A stretch of DNA of 64,000 nucleotides from Drosophila persimilis (Eukaryota; Arthropoda; Insecta; Diptera; Drosophilidae), in assembly GCF_003286085.1 (NCBI RefSeq), contig NW_020825469.1, positions 1 through 64,000 on the forward strand. The letters are read 5' to 3'. The notes under the pieces were generated by a model. It was not told the origin of the DNA and searched no databases. It worked only from the letters and a program-made list of their open reading frames with translations. Positions within the stretch are counted from its first letter, which is position 1. Each line of letters opens with the position of its first letter. Position numbers and translations under genes: made by a program. Positions 20,033 to 31,043 of this stretch are shown one piece after another.

Positions 20033-20708
20033 TGTCCCTATCTACTATCTAGCGAGACCACATCCAAGGGAACGGGCTTGGAATAATTAGCGGGGAAAGA
20101 AGACCCTTTTGAGCTTGACTCTAATCTGGCAGTGTAAGGAGACATAAGAGGTGTAGCATAAGTGGGAGATATTAGATTTCGGTTTGGTATCGACAATGAA
20201 ATACCACTACTCTTATTGTTTCCTTACTTACTTGATTAAATGGAACGTGTATCATTTCCTAGCCATTATACGGATATATTTATTATATCTTATGGTATTG
20301 GGTTTTGATGCAAGCTTCTTGATCAAAGTATCACGAGTTTGTTATATAATCGCAAACAAATTCTTTAATGAGAAAATGCATTTATGTATTTTCAATTTGA
20401 AAATTTGGTATAACTCCAATTACTCAGGTATGATCCAATTCAAGGACATTGCCAGGTAGGTAGTTTGACTGGGGCGGTACATCTCTCAAATAATAACGGA
20501 GGTGTCCCAAGGCCAGCTCAGTGCGGACAGAAACCACACATAGAGCAAAAGGGCAAATGCTGACTTGATCTCGGTGTTCCGTACACACAGGGACAGCAAA
20601 AGCTCGGCCTATCGATCCTTTTGGTTTAAAGAGTTTTTAACAAGAGGTGTCAGAAAAGTTACCATAGGGATAACTGGCTTGTGGCGGCCAAGCGTTCATA
20701 GCGACGTC

Positions 20709-20761
<53 letters not shown>

Positions 20762-20785
20762 CAAGCGTTGGATTGTTCACCCATG

Positions 20786-20841
<56 letters not shown>

Positions 20842-21290
20842 AATGACAAAACGTTGTTGCGACAGCATTCCTGCGTAGTACGAGAGGAACCGCAGGTACG
20901 GACCAATGGCACAATACTTGTTCGAGCGAAAAGTGGTATGACGCTACGTCCGTTGGATTATGCCTGAACGCCTCTAAGGTCGTATCCGTGCTGGACTGCA
21001 ATGATAAATAAGGGGCAATTTGCATTGTATGGCTTCTAAACCATTAAAAGTTTATAATTTATTTTATAAACGACAATGGATGTGATGCCAATGTAATTTG
21101 TAGCATAGTAAATTGGGAGGATCGTCGATCAACTGATGCCGCGCTAGTTGCATATAAAAACATTATTTAATACAATGACAATGCCTAGAATCAATTGTAA
21201 ACGACTTTTGTAACAGGCAAGGTGTTGTAAGTGGTTGAGCAGCTGCCATACTACGATCCACTGAAGCTTATCCTTTGCTTGATGATTCGA
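20033..21290 (+). rRNA. 28S rRNA: 28S rRNA, 3' end downstream of R1 site (partial, pseudogene)
   Basis: It begins at the R1 target TGTCCCTATCTACT and runs to the 28S 3' end (GCTTGATGATTCGA). Peptidyl-transferase-centre sequence is present (GTTACCATAGGGATAACTGG, near 20660), as is the sarcin-ricin loop AGTACGAGAGGAACC (20877-20891). The AT-rich expansion near 20190-20420 is as in Drosophila. The first two thirds of 28S are not present upstream, so no functional rRNA can come from this piece. A few substitutions in normally invariant sequence (for example GCGAGACCACATCC after the target) support a pseudogene, but I judge that from memory of the Drosophila sequence. Confidence 0.93.
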
Positions 21291-21348
21291 TATATATAAA
21301 TTTATTCTTTATATATGAAAATTATTTTTATATATTTATATAAATATA
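21291..21348 (+). other. rDNA spacer just past 28S end
   Basis: 58 bp, strongly AT-rich (TATATATAAATTTATTC), as at the start of the Drosophila rDNA spacer. The LTR element inserted here. Confidence 0.65.
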
Positions 21349-21671
21349 TGTAAGAAGGAGTGGGCCAGCTGGCCTATTGAAGGGGCAGCGGGGATAAGCA
21401 ACAGCAGTAATAACAGCAGCAGAGGAACCGCTGATGAGCAGTAACAGCAGCAGCAACAGTAGTAGTAACAGCAGCAGATCAACAACGGACAGAGAAGAAG
21501 AGGAACCGAGCGAAGCAGTGAAAAGGAGAGAACAGCAGCATACGGACGCGACTCAAGCAGCAGCAGAAAATCAGCAGAAATAAGCCGTAACATTAAGAAC
21601 TTTTGTAAGCACACATACCAGGGCACCGCGATAATAATACGAATAAACAATACTCTAAATAATATCTTACA
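21349..21671 (+). repeat. LTR of mdg3/blastopia-like element, unit A
   Basis: 323 bp, TG...CA ends, with many CAG/CAA units. The sequence after it, TTTGGGGGCTCAACCAG, is in the primer-site position. Confidence 0.85.
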
Positions 21672-21899
21672 TTTGGGGGCTCAACCAGTCGCGTATTGCC
21701 TGTGTAAAGTGGAAAAAATCAAAAATTGTGTGTCTCATGTCTCAGAAGCCGGCAGCAGACGAAGCGAGACGGAAAAGCATTTGACTCTCAGTAGCCGCAA
21801 GCAGAGAAAGCGAGACAGCGAGTGGGTGAAAAGAAGAACCGAGAAAAACGGGTTGTTTCAAGCCGGCTGCCCACAAGAGTATTGCGCAGAAGAATTATA

Positions 21900-22700
21900 A
21901 TGGAAAATACAAGTGGACCACCAGCCGGGAATATGCAGCAAAACGAAGGCCCAAGTGGATCAGAAGCAAACAGGATCAATCGCCAGCAAAACGCGAACGA
22001 GGAAGCGATGAGGTCAACACTCCTAGAAGAAAACACACAGACGCTCCAACAGCTGGTTCAACTGCTCTCGATGAAAATAAATGCTGATGAAATAGACAAG
22101 AAAAATGATGCAAGGCTGGTAGTGGAAAATTTTGCCAAAATTATTCCTGAATTCAACGGAGAAAATATGTCGGTACAGCAGTGGTTTATTAACTTCGAGC
22201 TAAACGCTGAAGCATACGGACTAAATGACAAACAAAAATACGTGCAAACCCGAGCAAAAATGACAGGTACAGCCGCTCTTTTTCTCGAGTCCACAGCAGT
22301 GTATGAGTTCGGCCTATGCGTCACCAACTTTTACAGGAGTTCGAGTGTGAGCGTTTATGCAGTGCGCAAATTCACAATCTATGCGAGTGAAGATTGCCGG
22401 CGAAAGTTTTCACGAATATATACTACAGATGAAACGCATTGCTGCACGTGGGACAACAGACACGGAGTCGGTGATTCGATACATTGTCGACGGACTGAAT
22501 TTAAAAACGGATTATAAGTACGCCTTGTATGGATGCAGCTCATACAAGCAGCTGCGAGAGAAGTACGAAATCTACGAAAGAACGCTCGCGGTTGATGGGG
22601 GTTTTGCCCCGAAACAAAAAGACTCACACCCATTCGGAAAGGAGAAGAAAGAAGTCAATCCCAGGAGCATCTACGCAAGGATTGCCGAGCTGCATTAAAG
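21900..22700 (+). pseudogene. gag: gag of mdg3/blastopia-like element, unit A
   Basis: The start ATG at 21900 follows a 228-bp leader. The first frame has a Gln-rich N-terminus and then IIPEFNGENMSVQQWFINFEL, a capsid start typical of Ty3/gypsy gags. The frame shifts near 22340; the second part (KIAGESFHEYILQMKRIAARG, IRYIVDGLN, CSSYKQLREKYEIYERTL) is the C-terminal capsid. A further shift leads to the CCHC knuckle CFRCNQTGHMSKDCP (22705-22750). In unit A the first frame is otherwise open, unlike unit B. Confidence 0.8.
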
Positions 22701-23656
22701 TGCTTCCGCTGCAATCAGACTGGACACATGTCTAAGGATTGCCCGAGTGCCGCTGCCGTAAAAGTTGCATACGAGGAAAAACGCCTGATGTCTCTAAAAA
22801 TTAACGACGTGCAAGTCAAGGGGCTCATAGACACCGGTGCAGATGTTTCCCTATTAAAGATGTCAGTGTTCGGCAAAATGAGTTGTATCCATCTGCAAGC
22901 CAGTTCGTCAACTTTGAGGGGACTAGGAAACAACATCACACGCTCCGCTGGGCAGTTTACGGCAGAAGTGGAGATCGACGGAATGCGACTGGCACACAAA
23001 TTCCTTGTGGTGGCCGATCATGCCGTCGGATGCGAATTGTTGCTTGGACACGACTTTATATCCAAGTTCACAATGACAACAACGCCAGGAGGATATAAGT
23101 TTTCTCCCCTGCTGGGGGAGGAAACTGAGGACACCAAACAGATAAGTATTTACAACGTGGTCGAAGAAAATACTGACATAAACATTCCATCGGAGTTCAG
23201 AGATGCCGTCCAATCAATGATTCTGGACTTTACCGAAAAGAAGCAGACTGCAGTGTGCCCGATCATGCTGAAGATCGTACCGGACGAGAAAATAGCGCCG
23301 TTTCGACATTCGCCAAGTCGAGTGGCCATCAGCGAAGCCGACGTTGTCAAACAGCAGATCGATAAATGGGCCAACGCTGGGATAATACGACGCTCATCAT
23401 CAAATTTCGGCAGTCGGACTGTAATTGTCAAGAAAAAGGATGGGAGCAGCCGGGTCTGCGTGGACTATCGTCAGTTGAACAAGATGGTCTTGAAAGATTG
23501 CTTTCCCGTTCCAATCTTTGAAGAGGTGCCGGAAAAACTGGAAAATGCTAAGGTGTTCACAGAACTATTGGATTCCACATCTGGAAGGAAAAGTAATGCA
23601 GATCATAGGAAACTGTATGAAATGTATAATCTACAACAAAAAACTTTGTAAAAAAC
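22701..23656 (+). pseudogene. pol: Protease, RT start and integrase fragment, unit A
   Basis: The frame from 22728 has the retropepsin site GLIDTGADVSLLK (about residue 30) and the later GCELLLGHDFI strand. RT starts with FRHSPSRVAISEADVVKQQI, NFGSRTVIVKKKDGSSRVCVDYRQLN, and ends at AKVFTELLD. Then a deletion joins it to sequence which in another frame reads NCMKCIIYNKKLCKK, part of the integrase zinc-binding domain. The RT catalytic box and RNase H are missing. Confidence 0.8.
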
Positions 23657-23957
23657 GAGGGGGAACGTTGTGAGTTGCTGCGGACACCGCAACTCTACAG
23701 TTATACCCGATACTAAGTCAGTATGGCTTTCCTCCGGCAGACGCCGCTAATATTAAACGACACGACAAAGAGTGCGTGCGAGAGAGACAGAAAATCAGTC
23801 TGAGCGTGACGTCGGGCGCTGCGTAGCCACTGCAAATTGATTTGTTCCTTTTGGCTACAAAAATTATCTGATCTGATCCAGATTCAGCAATCTGATAGAT
23901 ATGGTCGTTATCTATGATTCTCCGTTTTTAGTTTTTCTCGAATCTGCAATATTGTGG
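23657..23957 (-). mobile_element. DINE-1-like element, 3' part only (unit A)
   Basis: Minus-orientation DINE-1 sequence starting at its 3' end (CGAGGGGGAACGTTGTGAG on the plus strand) with the 3' hairpin and the terminal ATACCCGATACT motif. It stops at 23957, where unit B begins. From 23907 on it no longer matches the DINE-1 of unit B closely. Confidence 0.8.
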
Positions 23958-23959
23958 GA

Positions 23960-25630
23960 TGAGCTGGGATGCCGAGAAGCAAGCTTGTGGCGAAGTTTCT
24001 TCTCCGACCGGAGTGCGAGCATCGTCAGTAGGCATGGAGTAGCCACTGTTCCGGTGACAAGAGGTTGCCCAGTGGTCCATAAGTGGTCCATTTATATGGA
24101 ACATCGAAGGGAATGCCCGATCAGAGCTCGAACAAAAAGGAGGTGAGTTAATGTCCATCGTAGGCGCTTGGGGAGTTGAAGTCGGCGTTGCCGTTTCAAC
24201 TAGCAAGACGGCGATCATGCTGCTCAAAGGCATACTTAGACGGCCGCCAGTGGTACGGTTTGCTGGAGCAAGCCTGCCATATAAGCGCAAGTATAGGTAC
24301 CTAGGCATCACGGTCGGCGAGCGGTTGAGTTTTCTCCCGCACATCACGGGCTTGCGTGATAAGCTGACCGGAATCGTAGGGGCATTGTCGCGCGAACTGC
24401 GGGTCGACTGGGGACTCAGTCCCCGCACAAAGCGTACAATATATGCCGGACTCATGGTGCCCTGTGCACTATTTGGTGCCTCGGTTTGGTCTGTCGTGAC
24501 GACGACGCAAGTGGTTGCCAGGAGGCATCTGCTTGCGTGCCAAAGGATCGTCCTGATCGAACAGTGTCCACCATGGCGCTGCAAGTACTAGCTGGAGCCC
24601 CCCCGTTTGATCTGGTTGCCAGACGCCTGGCAATCAGCTTCAAACTAAAGCGTGACTACCCGCTGGAGGAGAGCGATTGGCTGTACGGCGAAGATTTGTG
24701 GGTGGCAACGCAGATGGGATGATGGTGACTCCCCAGGTCGGGTGACGCACCGCTTCATCCCGAACGCAGGCTTCGTCTACAGCGAACGAAGGTTTGGCTT
24801 CACGCTGCGCGCTGGATTCCTGCTGACGGGCCACGGATCGCTCAATGCATTTCTCCATGGAAAAAGCCTTAGCGACACGCCAGCATGTCTATGCGGCGCA
24901 GAACGCGAGGATTGGCAGCACTTCCTATGTGCTTGCTCCTCTATACAGACTTGCGAGACCTCGATGGACTTGGAGTGCAGTACACGGATGGCGACTGGAC
25001 CTTCTCCGATATGACGGCTTCTCAGGAGAGAATGCGGACTCTCGACAGGTTCGCCGGACTGGCGTTCTCCAGGCGACAGCAGCTGCTGAATGCGCAAGCG
25101 GCGCACGGGCTGGGTGGATTCCCTATCCAGGCCGGTCGGGGCTAAAAGGGAGGAGCGAGCTGAGTCCTTAAGATCGGTACCACGGGTTGTGCAGTTCCAA
25201 GGCTGCACATTGAGGTCGGTCCCCTAGTGGGAGTATCGTGGTGGCTGTGATTGATACCCAAACGTTACGCGGGGAGAGCCGCTAGGATCCTCGTGGAGTT
25301 GCGCTCTCAACCGGGTGCCGAGACCCATAGATCGGAAGACGTGTTAGATACACCTCGCCACTCACCAAGGGGGATTGTATGCCCGACCAGGATACTTTCA
25401 ATTGGTACCAGAAGAGTCGCTATGTACATAGCTATAGCTTCTTTTTAGGGGCGCTAACTGGCGCATTGTACCAGGTTCCTGCGTATGTAGCGGTGGTGCG
25501 TGATGGCGTGATATATGTATATATATCGCACTAATCGAGGCTAAGCTGCAAATAAACATTAGACGCCGTGGTTGAAATCCCTCCGTGAGGAACCGCCACG
25601 TAAAATAAATCTGAGAGATCAGATTCATTC
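23960..25630 (+). pseudogene. R1 ORF2 C-terminal part and 3' region, unit B
   Basis: Starts within RT at ELGCREASLWRSFFSDR and has the same missing YADD segment as unit A, the same later frames and the same CLCGAEREDWQHF finger. One substitution changes LLPGHG to LLTGHG. The 3' region has 12 extra bases (GGGGAGAGCCGC) near 25271. Confidence 0.85.
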
Positions 25631-26063
25631 TGTCCCTATCTACTGGGGGCCACCAACCCTTGACTGTTATGGAGTCAAAATTGGAAGTGTCCTTCGTGGC
25701 ACGAAGCCTGACCGGAGGCTTTATTCTGGTACCACGGGAGCCGAGCCCGCGGAACTCGTTTCCGTCCTGGCTATGGTTGCGGCCCCTTGGGGAGCTTCGT
25801 GGTGGTTTTGGCTAACACTCAAGCGAGTAGAGCTTGGGCTCGACGTGGAGGTTCAATATACAACCTGGTGCTGTGACCCACAGATCAGCAGAGGTTTAGA
25901 TAGCCTCGCTCCACACCAGGGAGGAAGACATGACCAAAACAGATTATCTTCAACTGGTACCGGAGGAACCGGGGCGCTGATTGACGCTTAAATTAATCCT
26001 GTGCTTGGCACCGTGAGATAAAGCCAATACGGCAGGTGTTCACGTAAAACACATTGACTTTAA
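25631..26063 (+). mobile_element. 14-bp target plus truncated second R1, unit B
   Basis: Target TGTCCCTATCTACT at 25631-25644, then the same 419-bp R1 3' end as in unit A. The next target copy begins at 26064. Confidence 0.82.
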
Positions 26064-26739
26064 TGTCCCTATCTACTATCTAGCGAGACCACATCCAAGG
26101 GAACGGGCTTGGAATAATTAGCGGGGAAAGAAGACCCTTTTGAGCTTGACTCTAATCTGGCAGTGTAAGGAGACATAAGAGGTGTAGCATAAGTGGGAGA
26201 TATTAGATTTCGGTTTGGTATCGACAATGAAATACCACTACTCTTATTGTTTCCTTACTTACTTGATTAAATGGAACGTGTATCATTTCCTAGCCATTAT
26301 ACGGATATATTTATTATATCTTATGGTATTGGGTTTTGATGCAAGCTTCTTGATCAAAGTATCACGAGTTTGTTATATAATCGCAAACAAATTCTTTAAT
26401 GAGAAAATGCATTTATGTATTTTCAATTTGAAAATTTGGTATAACTCCAATTACTCAGGTATGATCCAATTCAAGGACATTGCCAGGTAGGGAGTTTGAC
26501 TGGGGCGGTACATCTCTCAAATAATAACGGAGGTGTCCCAAGGCCAGCTCAGTGCGGACAGAAACCACACATAGAGCAAAAGGGCAAATGCTGACTTGAT
26601 CTCGGTGTTCCGTACACACAGGGACAGCAAAAGCTCGGCCTATCGATCCTTTTGGTTTAAAGAGTTTTTAACAAGAGGTGTCAGAAAAGTTACCATAGGG
26701 ATAACTGGCTTGTGGCGGCCAAGCGTTCATAGCGACGTC

Positions 26740-26792
<53 letters not shown>

Positions 26793-26816
26793 CAAGCGTT
26801 GGATTGTTCACCCATG

Positions 26817-26872
<56 letters not shown>

Positions 26873-27321
26873 AATGACAAAACGTTGTTGCGACAGCATT
26901 CCTGCGTAGTACGAGAGGAACCGCAGGTACGGACCAATGGCACAATACTTGTTCGAGCGAAAAGTGGTATGACGCTACGTCCGTTGGATTATGCCTGAAC
27001 GCCTCTAAGGTCGTATCCGTGCTGGACTGCAATGATAAATAAGGGGCAATTTGCATTGTATGGCTTCTAAACCATTAAAAGTTTATAATTTATTTTATAA
27101 ACGACAATGGATGTGATGCCAATGTAATTTGTAGCATAGTAAATTGGGAGGATCGTCGATCAACTGATGCCGCGCTAGTTGCATATAAAAACATTATTTA
27201 ATACAATGACAATGCCTAGAATCAATTGTAAACGACTTTTGTAACAGGCAAGGTGTTGTAAGTGGTTGAGCAGCTGCCATACTACGATCCACTGAAGCTT
27301 ATCCTTTGCTTGATGATTCGA
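26064..27321 (+). rRNA. 28S rRNA: 28S rRNA, 3' end (partial, pseudogene), unit B
   Basis: Copy of 20033-21290 with the same limits. At the position where unit A has AGGTAGGTAGTTT this copy has AGGTAGGGAGTTT, the more usual reading, so unit A carries the change. The sarcin-ricin loop is present at 26908-26922. Confidence 0.93.
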
Positions 27322-27930
27322 TATATATAAATTTATTCTTTATATATGAAAATTATTTTTATATATTTATATAAATATATGTAAGAAGGAGTGGGCCAGC
27401 TGGCCTATTGAAGGGGCAGCGGGGATAAGCAACAGCAGTAATAACAGCAGCAGAGGAACCGCTGATGAGCAGTAACAGCAGCAGCAACAGTAGTAGTAAC
27501 AGCAGCAGATCAACAACGGACAGAGAAGAAGAGGAACCGAGCGAAGCAGTGAAAAGGAGAGAACAGCAGCATACGGACGCGACTCAAGCAGCAGCAGAAA
27601 ATCAGCAGAAATAAGCCGTAACATTAAGAACTTTTGTAAGCACACATACCAGGGCACCGCGATAATAATACGAATAAACAATACTCTAAATAATATCTTA
27701 CATTTGGGGGCTCAACCAGTCGCGTATTGCCTGTGTAAAGTGGAAAAAATCAAAAATTGTGTGTCTCATGTCTCACAAGCCGGCAGCAGACGAAGCGAGA
27801 CGGAAAAGCATTTGACTCTCAGTAGCCGCAAGCAGAGAAAGCGAGACAGCGAGTGGGTGAAAAGAAGAACCGAGAAAAACGGGTTGTTTCAAGCCGGCTG
27901 CCCACAAGAGTATTGCGCAGAAGAATTATA

Positions 27931-28731
27931 ATGGAAAATACAAGTGGACCACCAGCCGGGAATATGCAGCAAAACGAAGGCCCAAGTGGATCAGAAGCAA
28001 ACAGGATCAATCGCCAGCAAAACGCGAACGAGGAAGCGATGAGGTCAACACTCCTAGAAGAAAACACACAGACGCTCCAACAGCTGGTTCAACTGCTCTC
28101 GATGAAAATAAATGCTGATGAAATAGACAAGAAAAATGATGCAAGGCTGGTAGTGGAAAATTTTGCCAAAATTATTCCTGAATTCAACGGAGAAAATATG
28201 TCGGTACAGCAGTGGTTTATTAACTTCGAGCTAAACGCATAAGCATACGGACTAAATGACAAACAAAAATACGTGCAAACCCGAGCAAAAATGACAGGTA
28301 CAGCCGCTCTTTTTCTCGAGTCCACAGCAGTGTATGAGTTCGGCCTATGCGTCACCAACTTTTACAGGAGTTCGAGTGTGAGCGTTTATGCAGTGCGCAA
28401 ATTCACAATCTATGCGAGTGAAGATTGCCGGCGAAAGTTTTCACGAATATATACTACAGATGAAACGCATTGCTGCACGTGGGACAACAGACACGGAGTC
28501 GGTGATTCGATACATTGTCGACGGACTGAATTTAAAAACGGATTATAAGTACGCCTTGTATGGATGCAGCTCATACAAGCAGCTGCGAGAGAAGTACGAA
28601 ATCTACGAAAGAACGCTCGCGGTTGATGGGGGTTTTGCCCCGAAACAAAAAGACTCACACCCATTCGGAAAGGAGAAGAAAGAAGTCAATCCCAGGAGCA
28701 TCTACGCAAGGATTGCCGAGCTGCATTAAAG
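27931..28731 (+). pseudogene. gag: gag of mdg3/blastopia-like element, unit B (nonsense)
   Basis: Same as the unit A gag, but at 28239-28244 GCTGAA has become GCATAA, so the capsid frame stops after NFELNA. The later frameshifts are shared with unit A, so they predate the duplication; the stop is later. Confidence 0.85.
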
Positions 28732-29687
28732 TGCTTCCGCTGCAATCAGACTGGACACATGTCTAAGGATTGCCCGAGTGCCGCTGCCGTAAAAGTTGCA
28801 TACGAGGAAAAACGCCTGATGTCTCTAAAAATTAACGACGTGCAAGTCAAGGGGCTCATAGACACCGGTGCAGATGTTTCCCTATTAAAGATGTCAGTGT
28901 TCGGCAAAATGAGTTGTATCCATCTGCAAGCCAGTTCGTCAACTTTGAGGGGACTAGGAAACAACATCACACGCTCCGCTGGGCAGTTTACGGCAGAAGT
29001 GGAGATCGACGGAATGCGACTGGCACACAAATTCCTTGTGGTGGCCGATCATGCCGTCGGATGCGAATTGTTGCTTGGACACGACTTTATATCCAAGTTC
29101 ACAATGACAACAACGCCAGGAGGATATAAGTTTTCTCCCCTGCTGGGGGAGGAAACTGAGGACACCAAACAGATAAGTATTTACAACGTGGTCGAAGAAA
29201 ATACTGACATAAACATTCCATCGGAGTTCAGAGATGCCGTCCAATCAATGATTCTGGACTTTACCGAAAAGAAGCAGACTGCAGTGTGCCCGATCATGCT
29301 GAAGATCGTACCGGACGAGAAAATAGCGCCGTTTCGACATTCGCCAAGTCGAGTGGCCATCAGCGAAGCCGACGTTGTCAAACAGCAGATCGATAAATGG
29401 GCCAACGCTGGGATAATACGACGCTCATCATCAAATTTCGGCAGTCGGACTGTAATTGTCAAGAAAAAGGATGGGAGCAGCCGGGTCTGCGTGGACTATC
29501 GTCAGTTGAACAAGATGGTCTTGAAAGATTGCTTTCCCGTTCCAATCTTTGAAGAGGTGCCGGAAAAACTGGAAAATGCTAAGGTGTTCACAGAACTATT
29601 GGATTCCACATCTGGAAGGAAAAGTAATGCAGATCATAGGAAACTGTATGAAATGTATAATCTACAACAAAAAACTTTGTAAAAAAC
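28732..29687 (+). pseudogene. pol: Protease, RT start and integrase fragment, unit B
   Basis: As in unit A: DTGAD protease site, RT to AKVFTELLD, deletion, and then integrase zinc-domain code ending at the DINE-1 insertion. Confidence 0.8.
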
Positions 29688-30336
29688 GAGGGGGAACGTT
29701 GTGAGTTGCTGCGGACACCGCAACTCTACAGTTATACCCGATACTAAGTCAGTATGGCTTTCCTCCGGCAGACGCCGCTAATATTAAACGACACGACAAA
29801 GAGTGCGTGCGAGAGAGACAGAAAATCAGTCTGAGCGTGACGTCGGGCGCTGCGTAGCCACTGCAAATTGATTTGTTCCTTTTGGCTACAAAAATTATCT
29901 GATCTGATCCAGATTCAGCAATCTGATAGATATGGTCATTCTCTACGATTCTGCGTTTTTTGTTTTCTCGTATCTTTAAAATTGTGGATGCCACAGATTT
30001 TCGCCCTTTGTGGGGGCGGAAGTGGGCGGTGCAAAGTTTTGAAATATTTTTGTAGCAGTGACATATCACAGAAGTCTGGATCCAAAACATCGTTGCTCTA
30101 GCTCTTATAGTCTTTGAGCATTAGGCGCTGAAGGGGACGGACAGACGGACAGACGGACGGACGGACAGACGGACAGACGGACAGACAGACATGGCTCAAT
30201 CGACTCGGCTATTGATGCTGATCAAGAATATATATACTTTATGGGGTCGGAAACGATTCCTTCTGGACGTTACACACATCCACTTTTACCACAAATCTAA
30301 TATACCCCAATACTCATTTTGAGTATCGGGTATAAA
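29688..30336 (-). mobile_element. DINE-1-like element (nonautonomous Helentron), shortened
   Basis: It runs from the 3' end motif (CGAGGGGGAACG at 29688) through the block with CCACTTCCGCC-type words and a (GTCC/GTCT)n tract near 30135-30190 to the 5' end (GAGTATCGGGTATAAA at 30336) on the plus strand. It is about 650 bp, shorter than the 1.1-kb copy at 47414. It inserted in an A-run, without TSD, as Helentrons do. Confidence 0.82.
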
Positions 30337-30918
30337 AAGGGATTTCTGCATCAAATTGACAAAGGATCACAGCCGCTGTATACTATACACGTGGATCACC
30401 TTGGGCCGATGGATGCTACTTCAAAGCAGTACAAGTACATCTTAGCAATGGTTGATAGCTTCAGTAAGTTCGTATGGATGTATCCACAAAAACAACAGGA
30501 GCAGACGAAGTTCTCAAGAAGTTAAGGAAGCGGTCTGATGTATTTGGTAATCCGGCACGCATAGTAAGTGATCGTGGAGCAGCATTTACATCTTCAAGCT
30601 TTGAGGAGTTTTTCAAGGAAAAGAACATCGAACACTTATGGAGCACCACAGGGGTACCAAGAGGAAACGGACAAATTGAACACGTGATAATTTTGAAGAC
30701 GAGATGCAAAAGATGCGACAAGAGGCAAAAGAAAATATTCAGCAGGCTCAGGACGTATACAAGGAACAATTCGATAAAAAGCGGAAATGCGAATACGGAT
30801 ACAAGGTCGGAGATCTCGTAGCCATACGTAGAACAAAATTTGTAACCGGAAGAAAGATGGCCAGCGAATTCTTAGGACCATACGAAATAACCAAAGTGAA
30901 ACAAGGCGGACGCTATAT
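30337..30918 (+). pseudogene. pol: Integrase core and tail, mdg3/blastopia-like element
   Basis: IHVDHLGPM and LAMVDSFSKFVW form the first catalytic strand. RIVSDRGAAFTSSSFEEF and GVPRGNGQIE hold the other two acidic sites. Frames change near 30510 and 30690. The end KVGDLVAIRRTKF...FLGPYEITKVKQGGRY is the C-terminal domain that resembles mdg3/blastopia integrases. After it the code runs straight into LTR sequence. Confidence 0.78.
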
Positions 30919-31016
30919 AATAAGCCTTAACATTAAGAACTTTTGTAAGCACACATACCAGGCCACCGCGATAATAATACGAATAAACAATACTCTAAAT
31001 AATATCTTATATTACA
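30919..31016 (+). repeat. 3' LTR remnant of mdg3/blastopia-like element
   Basis: It matches the last ~90 bp of the LTR at 27380-27702 (AACATTAAGAACTTTTGTAA onward) and ends ATCTTATATTACA. Confidence 0.8.
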
Positions 31017-31043
31017 TATATACCTATAAATGGTAATATATAT

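Larger units (their letters stand above)
17941..23906 (+). repeat. Tandem duplication, unit A (~6.0 kb)
   Basis: It matches 23960-29937 from GAGCTGGGATGCC in R1 ORF2 to the first bases of a DINE-1 element. By eye I count about eight single differences plus a 12-bp gap at 19251/25271 over about 5.97 kb. It contains an R1 3' part, two R1 target sites, the 28S end, and an LTR element. Confidence 0.93.
21349..23956 (+). mobile_element. Ty3/gypsy LTR element (mdg3/blastopia-like?), truncated, unit A
   Basis: It has a 323-bp LTR (21349-21671, TGTAAGAAGG...ATCTTACA), a leader, gag, protease and the start of RT. At about 23577 the RT breaks off and the frame jumps to the integrase zinc region, so most RT and all RNase H are deleted. 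A DINE-1 piece begins at 23657 and the next duplicate starts at 23960, cutting off the rest. The group assignment rests on gag and the integrase tail seen in unit B and is tentative. Confidence 0.75.
23960..29937 (+). repeat. Tandem duplication, unit B (~6.0 kb)
   Basis: The second copy of 17941-23906. The offset is 6,019 bp before the 12-bp insertion (near 25271) and 6,031 bp after it. The left joint joins DINE-1 sequence (ATTGTGG) to the middle of R1 ORF2. Confidence 0.93.
27380..31016 (+). mobile_element. mdg3/blastopia-like LTR element, unit B, with both ends
   Basis: LTR 27380-27702, gag, protease, RT start, integrase fragments and a 3' LTR remnant (30919-31016). A DINE-1 (29688-30336) sits in the integrase zinc region: the code reads up to KKLCKK before it and GFLHQIDKGSQPLY after it. 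The 3' LTR lacks its first ~225 bp and is joined to integrase code. A short TATA on both outer sides could be the TSD, but the surroundings are too AT-rich to be sure. Past the point where unit A was cut off this element goes on, so unit B keeps the original right flank. Confidence 0.8.

Noticed and set aside
20184-20459. A 91-codon frame within the 28S fragment (also at 26215)
   Set aside because: It lies in the AT-rich part of 28S rRNA and has no protein similarity.
20033-21290. Functional 28S gene
   Set aside because: Only the part past the R1 site is present, both copies are flanked by R1 on the left, and no 18S, 5.8S or upstream 28S lies in the window.
21336-21650. A 104-codon minus frame with Cys/Leu/Tyr runs (also at 27367)
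   Set aside because: Reverse of the CAG/CAA-rich LTR; low complexity only.
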